This document shows, piece after piece, positions 33,667-38,681 of a stretch of 38,681 bases of DNA. Both the position numbers and the translations under genes were made by a program. The stretch covers positions 1 to 38,681 of the forward strand of contig DATABY010000005.1 of assembly GCA_036259355.1 (NCBI GenBank). Direction: 5' to 3'. How positions within the stretch are numbered: the stretch's first letter is position 1; each line of letters opens with the position of its first letter. The stretch comes from JALZDI01 sp036259355. GTDB taxonomy: Bacteria > Actinomycetota > Actinomycetes > Propionibacteriales > Nocardioidaceae. The notes under the pieces were generated by a model. It was not told where the DNA came from, did not search any database, and was given only the letters and a program-made list of their open reading frames with translations.

Positions 33667-34409
33667 GCTGGTTCGACGCCATCGCGGTGCTCGCAGCCGG
33701 GATGGCGGCCGGCACCATCAACACGATCGTGGGGTCGGGGACGTTGATCACGTTCCCGACCCTGCTGGCCCTCGGCTACCCGCCGGTGCTGGCGAACGTC
33801 TCCAACACCGTCGGGCTGGTCCCAGGCTCGCTGTCGGGTGCGATCGGCTACCGGCGTGAGCTCACCGGCCAGCGCTCCCGACTGCTGCGGCTCGGCGTCG
33901 CGTCGCTGCTCGGCGGGCTCACCGGCGGCATACTCCTGCTCGCCCTCCCGGCCAGTGCGTTCAGCACGATCGTCCCGGCGCTGATCGCCCTGGGGTGCCT
34001 GATGGTCGCCGCCCAGCCGTGGATCTCGGCCCGGGTCGCCACCCGGCACGACGCGCCGGCGCACGGCTCGGTGTGGGTGTGGCTGGGTGTCTTCGTCGTC
34101 GGCATCTACGGCGGGTACTTCGGCGCGGCGCAGGGCGTCCTGCTGGTCGCGATCATGGGCATCGGCCTGGACGAGACCATGCAGCGGCTCAACGCGGCCA
34201 AGAACGTGCTGGCCGGACTCGTCAACGCGGTGGCCGCGGCACTGTTCATCGTGGTGGCGGAGGTCGCGTGGCCGGTGGCGCTGCTGATCGCCGGCGGTGC
34301 GATCGTCGGCGGGCAGATCGGCGCGGGCGTGGGCCGCCGGCTGCCGCCGGTCGTGCTGCGCGTCGTGATCGTGACGGTCGGTGTGGTCGCGGTCTGGCAG
34401 CTGCTCTAG
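33663..34409 (+). CDS. TSUP-family (TauE/SafE) membrane permease
   Basis: The 248-residue protein has about eight transmembrane helices in two related halves. Both halves carry the family glycine motifs, GTINTIVGSGTLITFPTLLA near residue 20 and GGYFGAAQGVLLVAIMGIG near residue 150. TSUP proteins export or take up sulfite, sulfoacetate or other organic sulfur anions; the substrate here is unknown. GTG 33663 overlaps the SPFH stop, so translation is coupled. Its TAG stop shares a CTAG palindrome with the stop of the opposing small gene. Confidence 0.88.
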   Translation: MSWFDAIAVLAAGMAAGTINTIVGSGTLITFPTLLALGYPPVLANVSNTVGLVPGSLSGAIGYRRELTGQRSRLLRLGVASLLGGLTGGILLLALPASAFSTIVPALIALGCLMVAAQPWISARVATRHDAPAHGSVWVWLGVFVVGIYGGYFGAAQGVLLVAIMGIGLDETMQRLNAAKNVLAGLVNAVAAALFIVVAEVAWPVALLIAGGAIVGGQIGAGVGRRLPPVVLRVVIVTVGVVAVWQLL

Positions 34410-34564
34410 TCTTCGCCGTGCCGAGGCTGGGGCACGGCGGAGGAGCCGTACGGCGCCAGCAGGACGGTCAGCCGGTCGCCGGCGGGCTCGGCCGCGGCCG
34501 CGGTCTCGCGGTAGATGCGTGTGAGCTCCTCGCTGCTGAACAGCGCGTCCTCCTCGGCGTCCAT
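34406..34564 (-). CDS. Small 52-residue protein of unknown function
   Basis: The reading frame begins MDAEEDALFSSEELTRIYRE and ends in a short Pro/Arg tail. GGGAGGG lies 5 bases before ATG 34564, which is why I choose it over the upstream ATG codons near 34624. It overlaps the TSUP gene end by 4 bases (CTAG supplies TAG on both strands). The acidic helical N-terminus and good ribosome site support a real gene, but no family is recognised. Confidence 0.5.
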   Translation of the reverse strand: MDAEEDALFSSEELTRIYRETAAAAEPAGDRLTVLLAPYGSSAVPQPRHGED

Positions 34565-34716
34565 CCGACCCTCCCGCACCGACTCCACCCCTTTGCACCT
34601 CCAACGGTGTACGGGCGACATCAAACCGCCGTGAAACCCGGCGCCATACTGCTGGGGTCACCAACCGGCTCCGCCCAAGCGGTCGGGGCCGGCCGCCGAG
34701 CCCAGAGGAGCCGACC

Positions 34717-35151
34717 ATGGCCGTCGACGTACGTCCGACGATCGTGATCCGCCGCCCGCGCCCCGAGGTCGCGGCCTTCATGTTCGACCCCGCGAACGAC
34801 ACCGCATGGACGGGTGGCATCACCGACAGCAGACCGGCGCAGCACGGCCGGTTGGCGGAGGGCTCCGTGGTCGAGCGCGATGCCAGGTTCCTCGGCCGCC
34901 GCTTCACCTACGGCTACGTGGTGACCGCGCACGAGCCTGACGCGCTGGTGGAGATGAAGGTGGACCGGCCGTTCCCGATGCGGGTGCGCTACGAGCTCGC
35001 CGACCATCCCGGGGGGACGGAGGTCGCGATCCACTCCAGTGGTTCGCCGGGGCGGTTCTTCGGCTGGGCCACCCCGCTGATGGCGGCGATGGTGCGCCGC
35101 AGCATCGCGGCGGACCTGCAGCGGCTACGCGACTGCCTGGAACGGCGGTGA
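34717..35151 (+). CDS. SRPBCC (polyketide cyclase/START-like) domain protein
   Basis: The 144-residue protein is a single SRPBCC domain: IVIRRPRPEVAAFMFDPAND at the N-terminus, a beta-sheet centre (VEMKVDRPFPMRVRYELADH) and a long C-terminal helix (MVRRSIAADLQRLRDCLERR). Such domains bind hydrophobic ligands in a pocket; the ligand and any catalytic role are unknown. AGAGGAGC precedes ATG 34717. It converges on the NYN gene, with both stop codons inside a hairpin. Confidence 0.86.
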   Translation: MAVDVRPTIVIRRPRPEVAAFMFDPANDTAWTGGITDSRPAQHGRLAEGSVVERDARFLGRRFTYGYVVTAHEPDALVEMKVDRPFPMRVRYELADHPGGTEVAIHSSGSPGRFFGWATPLMAAMVRRSIAADLQRLRDCLERR

Positions 35152-35169
35152 GCACCGGCGACCTCACCG
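35146..35169. terminator. Hairpin holding both stop codons of convergent genes
   Basis: CGGTGAG (35146-35152) pairs with CTCACCG (35163-35169) around a 10-base loop. The SRPBCC stop is in the left arm and the NYN stop in the right arm, so it could end both transcripts. There is no T-run. Confidence 0.4.
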
Positions 35170-35574
35170 ATGCGACAGTCGGCGCCACAGCCAGCCGGGG
35201 CCCTGCGTCTGTGCGCCGAGGTCCGTGACACGCCGGCGCAGGTCACGGTCCGAGGTGACCACGACCACCGGCCGGTGCGGCTGGTCCGCCCTCGCGCGCC
35301 CCACCAGGTCGACGATCTCGTCGTCACCGGAGCCGGCGGCGTGCACCACGCGGACCGCACCCGCCCCGTCGGCCGGCACCCCCGCGCGGGCCGCGCCCTC
35401 GAGCACCACGGCCACGTCGCCCGTCGGCCCCAGTCCCGCGGCGACCTCGGCCACCAGGCGGTTGGCCGCGCCCGCCCGGTCCCGCCACCACCCGTCCGGA
35501 CGGGACCCGACGACGTTGGCACCGTCCACCACCACCAGCGCGCGATCCCCGGCGACCGCTCGTCCGTCTTCCAT
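35164..35574 (-). CDS. NYN-domain (PIN-like) putative ribonuclease
   Basis: The 136-residue protein begins with the NYN/PIN motif ALVVVDGANVVGSRPDGWWR and keeps the acidic residues needed for metal binding in SGDDEIVDLVGRA and VVTSDRDLRRRV. Such domains cut RNA in bacterial RNA processing (YacP/Rae1-like relatives) or are toxin-like, but no antitoxin gene is beside it. ATG 35574 has only a weak CATCAT box 6 bases upstream. It is divergent from the HATPase gene across an 89-base gap. Confidence 0.82.
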   Translation of the reverse strand: MEDGRAVAGDRALVVVDGANVVGSRPDGWWRDRAGAANRLVAEVAAGLGPTGDVAVVLEGAARAGVPADGAGAVRVVHAAGSGDDEIVDLVGRARADQPHRPVVVVTSDRDLRRRVTDLGAQTQGPGWLWRRLSHR

Positions 35575-35663
35575 GGGGCCATGATGGCCGAGAACCGGGG
35601 ACCGGCCGCGGCCCCGGGCCGGTTGGCTCGGCTGTCGCGCCGGAGCCGCCCTTTGTTGGCAAG

Positions 35664-36650
35664 ATGACCGTCATGCCGACAGATGCAGCCGAGAGCGGAC
35701 ACCCCGCGCTGCGGGTGCGCCTGGCTGCCGAGACGGCCAGCGTGCCGGGTGCCCGCAGGTTCGTCTGCGACGGCCTGGCGGACTGGGGGCGCGGGTCGGT
35801 GCTCGACGACGCGGCCCTGTGCGTGACGGAGATGGCGGCCAACGCCGCGCTGCACAGCGGCAGCGGATACATGGACGTGGTCGTGCACGACCTGACCGAC
35901 TCCGTGCGTGTGGCCGTCGAGGACGAGGGCGCCCTGGTGCCGGTCGAGGCCGTGCGCCCGGGGACCGCCCCCCTGCCCGGCGACGACGGCGGGCTGTGGC
36001 TCGACGAGCAGCCCACGACCGGTCGCGGGCTGGCCATCGTCTCCATGATCGCCAGGTCCTGGGGAGTCGAGGAGACGCCGCACGGGCGCCGGATCTGGGC
36101 CGATCTCGCCGAGACCGATGCCGAGTACGCCGTACGGCCGCCGCAGGTCGAACGTACGGAGCAACCGCACGCGCCGACCGGCACGCTGCCTGAGGGCTGG
36201 AAGGCGACGAGGATGCTGCAGTGCCCGGTGCGGCTCGCGCTCAGGATCGACCGGCATCTCGACGACCTGGTGCGTGAGCTGCAGCTCATCGGAGCAGACC
36301 GCGGCACCTCGCCGCCCCGGCAGGTCGCGCAGCTGGTCGACACCCTCGTCCGGGCAGCATTCGCCCGCCACACCGGCCGCCGCATCGCGCAGGAGGCGGC
36401 CGCGGCCGGCCTGGAGTACGTCGACATCGAGATGCCGATCCCGCGGGCGATGAGCCCCGACGTGGCGGAGCTGCTCCGCCTGGCCCGGGAGGCCGACGAG
36501 GTCTGCCACGACCACGGACTGATGACGCTCGCGGCCACGCCCGAGATGGACTCCCTGCGGGCCTGGTTCACCGAGTGCATGGTCAGCCAGCTGGAGTGGG
36601 ACGCGACGCCGGTCACCTACGCCGACTGGTTGGCGTCCCGGCCGCGCTGA
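35664..36650 (+). CDS. ATP-binding (HATPase, RsbW-like) regulatory protein
   Basis: An N-terminal GHKL ATPase domain (about residues 15-155) has the N-box ALCVTEMAANAALHSGSG, the G1 box VAVEDEGAL and the G2 box TTGRGLAIVSMIARSWG, as in anti-sigma kinases. A second, mostly helical domain of about 150 residues follows (QCPVRLALRIDRHLDDLVRE to the end), which classical RsbW proteins lack. It may be an anti-sigma or phosphatase-linked signalling protein; no partner sigma or STAS gene is adjacent. ATG 35673 may be the leaderless start instead of 35664, since CAAGAT lies 7 bases before it. Confidence 0.86.
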   Translation: MTVMPTDAAESGHPALRVRLAAETASVPGARRFVCDGLADWGRGSVLDDAALCVTEMAANAALHSGSGYMDVVVHDLTDSVRVAVEDEGALVPVEAVRPGTAPLPGDDGGLWLDEQPTTGRGLAIVSMIARSWGVEETPHGRRIWADLAETDAEYAVRPPQVERTEQPHAPTGTLPEGWKATRMLQCPVRLALRIDRHLDDLVRELQLIGADRGTSPPRQVAQLVDTLVRAAFARHTGRRIAQEAAAAGLEYVDIEMPIPRAMSPDVAELLRLAREADEVCHDHGLMTLAATPEMDSLRAWFTECMVSQLEWDATPVTYADWLASRPR

Positions 36651-36698
36651 CCGGGTACCGCACCAAGGAATACACCACCGTCCGGTACCGTTGAAGAG

Positions 36699-36722
36699 AG
36701 GTAGTTGAAAGTCGTACTACCT
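36699..36722. promoter_or_regulatory. 24-bp inverted repeat, candidate operator of the luciferase-like pair
   Basis: Perfect arms AGGTAGT (36699-36705) and ACTACCT (36716-36722) flank a 10-base spacer. It ends 32 bases before the luciferase-like gene. CCGGTACCG, another short palindrome, precedes it at 36682-36690. Position and symmetry fit a repressor site; the regulator is not in the window. Confidence 0.5.
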
Positions 36723-36754
36723 ACCCGGCCAGCCGGTGTTGCGGAGGAGAGGGC

Positions 36755-37903
36755 ATGCAGTTCGGAATCTTCACGGTGGGTGACGTCACCCCGGACCCGA
36801 CGACCGGGAGAACGCCGACCGAGCACGAGCGCATCACGGCGACGATCGCGATCGCCAAGAAGGCCGAGGAGGTCGGCCTGGACGTGTTCGCCACAGGGCA
36901 GCACCACAACCCGCCGTTCATCCCGTCCGCACCCACCACGACGCTGGCCTACATCGCCGCGCAGACCGAGCGGCTGGTCCTGTCCACCTCCACCACGCTG
37001 ATCACCACCACCGACCCGGTGCGCATCGCGGAGGACTACGCGACCCTGCAGCACCTCTCCGGCGGCCGGATGGACCTGATGATGGGCCGTGGCAACACCG
37101 GCCCCGTCTACCCGTGGTTCGGCAAGGACATCCGCGACGGCATCCCGCTGGCGATCGAGAACTACCACCTGCTGCGCCGTCTTTGGCGGGAGGAGGCCGT
37201 GGACTGGGAGGGCAGGTTCCGGACGCCGCTGCAGGGCTTCACCTCGGTGCCGCGGCCGCTGGACGGCGTACCCCCGTTCGTGTGGCACGGCTCGATCCGC
37301 AGCCCCGAGATCGCCGAGCAGGCGGCGTACTACGGCGACGGCTTCTTCGCCAACCACATCTTCTGGCCGGCCGAGCACACCGAGCGGATGGTCAGCCTCT
37401 ACCGCCGCCGGTTCGAGCACTACGGGCACGGCCGGGCCGACCAGGCCGTCGTCGGCCTCGGCGGCCAGGCGTTCATGCGCAAGAACAGCCAGGACGCCGT
37501 GCGGGAGTTCCGCCCGTACTTCGACAACGCGCCGGTGTACGGCCACGGACCGTCGCTGGAGGAGTTCACCTCCCAGACACCGCTGACGGTCGGCAGCCCG
37601 CAGCAGGTGGTCGAGCGCACGCTGGGCTTCCGCGAGTACGTCGGCGACTACCAGCGCGAGCTCTTCCTGATGGACCACGCGGGCCTGCCCCTGGCCACCG
37701 TGCTGGAGCAGCTCGAGCTGCTCGGCGAGGAGGTCGTGCCGGTGCTGCGCAAGGAGTTCGCCGCACTGAAGCCGGCCCACGTGCCGGACGCGCCGACCCA
37801 CAAGAGCCTGGTCGCGGCCGCGGGCGGCGCCAGGGACAGCAGCGTGTACGCCGCCGGAGACGACGCGACCGGCCGTGCCCCGGAGGAGGTCACCACCCGA
37901 TGA
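36755..37903 (+). CDS. Luciferase-like FMN-dependent monooxygenase (CE1758 family)
   Basis: The 382-residue TIM-barrel protein belongs to the bacterial luciferase superfamily (QFGIFTVGDVTPDPTTGRTP, LSTSTTLITTTDPVRIAEDYATL, GRMDLMMGRGNTGPVYPWFG). The gene directly overlaps an FMN reductase, the pairing I know as the CE1758/CE1759 families of actinobacteria. Such enzymes use reduced FMN and oxygen to oxidise an organic substrate that remains unknown. GGAGGAGAGG precedes ATG 36755. The 24-bp palindrome upstream suggests induction by a specific signal. Confidence 0.9.
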   Translation: MQFGIFTVGDVTPDPTTGRTPTEHERITATIAIAKKAEEVGLDVFATGQHHNPPFIPSAPTTTLAYIAAQTERLVLSTSTTLITTTDPVRIAEDYATLQHLSGGRMDLMMGRGNTGPVYPWFGKDIRDGIPLAIENYHLLRRLWREEAVDWEGRFRTPLQGFTSVPRPLDGVPPFVWHGSIRSPEIAEQAAYYGDGFFANHIFWPAEHTERMVSLYRRRFEHYGHGRADQAVVGLGGQAFMRKNSQDAVREFRPYFDNAPVYGHGPSLEEFTSQTPLTVGSPQQVVERTLGFREYVGDYQRELFLMDHAGLPLATVLEQLELLGEEVVPVLRKEFAALKPAHVPDAPTHKSLVAAAGGARDSSVYAAGDDATGRAPEEVTTR

Positions 37904-38517
37904 GCACCCGCACCATCGCGGTCGTGTCGGCGGGGTTGTCCCAGCCCTCGTCGACCCGCCTGCTGGCCGACCAGCTCGCCGAGGCGGTCGTCCGCCGGCT
38001 CGCAGAGGACGGCGTCGAGGCGAAGGTCGAGGTCGTCGAGCTGCGCGAGCATGCCCACGATCTGGCCAACAACCTGCTCACGCACTTCCCGAACGGCGAG
38101 CTGCGCGAGGTCATCGACACGGTGACGCAGGCCGACGGGCTGATCGCCGTGACGCCGATCTTCACCGCCTCCTACAGCGGGCTGTTCAAGATGTTCTTCG
38201 ACGTGCTCGACAAGGACGCCCTGGCCGGCAAGCCGGTGCTGGCCGGCGCGACCGGCGGCACGGCCCGGCACTCGCTCGCGCTGGAGCACGCGGTGCGGCC
38301 GATGTTCGCCTACCTGCGCGGCGTGGTCGTGCCCACGTCGGTGTACGCCGCCTCCGAGGACTGGGGGACGGGCGGCACCGGCGGAACCGCGCTGGCCGAC
38401 CGCATCGACCGGGCGGCTGACGAGCTGGCCGCGCTGGTGGCGAACCGGCCGGCGGACCAGCCCGCCGACCCGTTCGAGGACCCCACGCCGTTCGAGCAGC
38501 TGCTCGCCGGCCGCTGA
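37900..38517 (+). CDS. FMN reductase partner of the luciferase-like enzyme (CE1759 family)
   Basis: The 205-residue flavodoxin-like reductase shows the phosphate-binding loop SAGLSQPSSTRLLADQLAEA and PIFTASYSGLFKMFFDVLD, followed by GKPVLAGATGGTARHSLALE. It should supply reduced FMN to the monooxygenase encoded just upstream. ATG 37900 overlaps that gene's stop (ATGA) and GGAGGAGGT lies 10 bases before it, so the two are coupled. The tail (PADQPADPFEDPTPFEQLLA) is acidic and probably flexible. Confidence 0.9.
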   Translation: MSTRTIAVVSAGLSQPSSTRLLADQLAEAVVRRLAEDGVEAKVEVVELREHAHDLANNLLTHFPNGELREVIDTVTQADGLIAVTPIFTASYSGLFKMFFDVLDKDALAGKPVLAGATGGTARHSLALEHAVRPMFAYLRGVVVPTSVYAASEDWGTGGTGGTALADRIDRAADELAALVANRPADQPADPFEDPTPFEQLLAGR

Positions 38518-38537
38518 CGCGGGACGCACTCGCGCCG

Positions 38538-38555
38538 GCGCCTGTGGACAGGCGC
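38538..38555. terminator. Perfect 8-bp hairpin after the FMN reductase gene
   Basis: GCGCCTGT-GG-ACAGGCGC begins 21 bases after the stop codon. A 2-base loop is tight and no T-run follows, so it may act as a cruciform or weak terminator. From 38556 to the end of the window I see no convincing gene. Confidence 0.45.
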
Positions 38556-38681
38556 GTTCCGCGGAGCGCAGTCGTCCACACCCACGTCGCACCCTGTTCA
38601 GCGGGATCGCATAAACGCCCCTGGTTGCGCGGCCTCCTCACCGTCCGCGCGCGGCCGGCTACGGAGTGAGAGAGCCTGGCC

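Noticed and set aside
35164..35574. NYN protein as the toxin of a toxin-antitoxin pair
   Set aside because: No small antitoxin-like gene is adjacent or overlapping; the neighbours are an SRPBCC protein and a divergent ATPase.
38543..38580. Two 8-of-9 matches to an actinobacterial DnaA box (CTGTCCACA and TCGTCCACA)
   Set aside because: Only two imperfect boxes are present, there is no AT-rich unwinding region and no dnaA, dnaN or parAB gene nearby. One match is part of the hairpin at 38538-38555. An origin is not supported.

Overview
The window is about 38.7 kb of very GC-rich DNA, densely packed with genes whose codons mostly end in G or C. The gene set (an actinobacterial sufR-led SUF operon, an acVLRF1-type release factor, a DUF348/G5 secreted protein, a DUF3099 protein, a MabA/InhA-like fabG-fabI pair, and many leaderless genes starting 6-8 bases after a TANNNT -10 box) points to a high-GC actinomycete. 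Nocardioidaceae or another Propionibacteriales is the best guess, and that placement is inference. I see no tRNA, rRNA, CRISPR array, IS element, integrase or phage gene. This is mostly housekeeping chromosome.

Layout. 1-7432 (+): a tightly coupled Fe-S assembly operon, sufR-sufB-sufD-Rieske ferredoxin-sufC-sufS-sufU-sufT, followed at once by an acVLRF1-like peptidyl-tRNA hydrolase. A 23-bp palindrome before sufR is the likely operator. 7444-9099 (-): a catalase-like protein of unclear function and a membrane-anchored neutral zinc metallopeptidase. 9204-14403 (+): ABC-F ATPase, enoyl-CoA hydratase, ABC exporter and a sirtuin. 14387-16926 (-): SURF1 and a GH15 glycosidase. 16972-19080 (+): moaA and a zinc-free MDR oxidoreductase with unusual codon use. 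19097-23672 (-): a DUF348/G5 secreted protein without the Rpf lytic domain, a large secreted alpha/beta hydrolase, a small Cys/His protein and a DUF3099 membrane protein. 23768-29024 (+): dodecin, fabG-fabI-nitronate monooxygenase, a shortened cyanophycin-synthetase-like Mur ligase, an anchored unknown and a SixA phosphatase. 29053-31047 (-): serB and an unknown protein. 31150-34409 (+): ABC ATPase, NfeD-like, SPFH and TSUP genes. 34406-38517: small genes, a NYN-domain protein, an ATP-binding (HATPase) protein and a CE1758/CE1759-type luciferase-like monooxygenase plus FMN reductase pair behind a 24-bp palindrome.

How it works together. The SUF genes form a complete Fe-S factory: SufS and SufU mobilise sulfur, SufBCD is the scaffold, SufT helps maturation and SufR senses cluster status. 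Several neighbours use clusters or redox cofactors (MoaA, the Rieske protein, flavoproteins). fabG-fabI supply two steps of type II fatty-acid synthesis. NfeD and SPFH proteins are known partners in membrane microdomains. The most distinctive points are the missing standard start codon of the acVLRF1 gene, the Mur-ligase-like protein cut at its domain border, the Rpf-like protein with a non-Rpf C-terminus, and the palindromic operators before sufR and the luciferase pair. I did not find a clearly new defence or mobile system.
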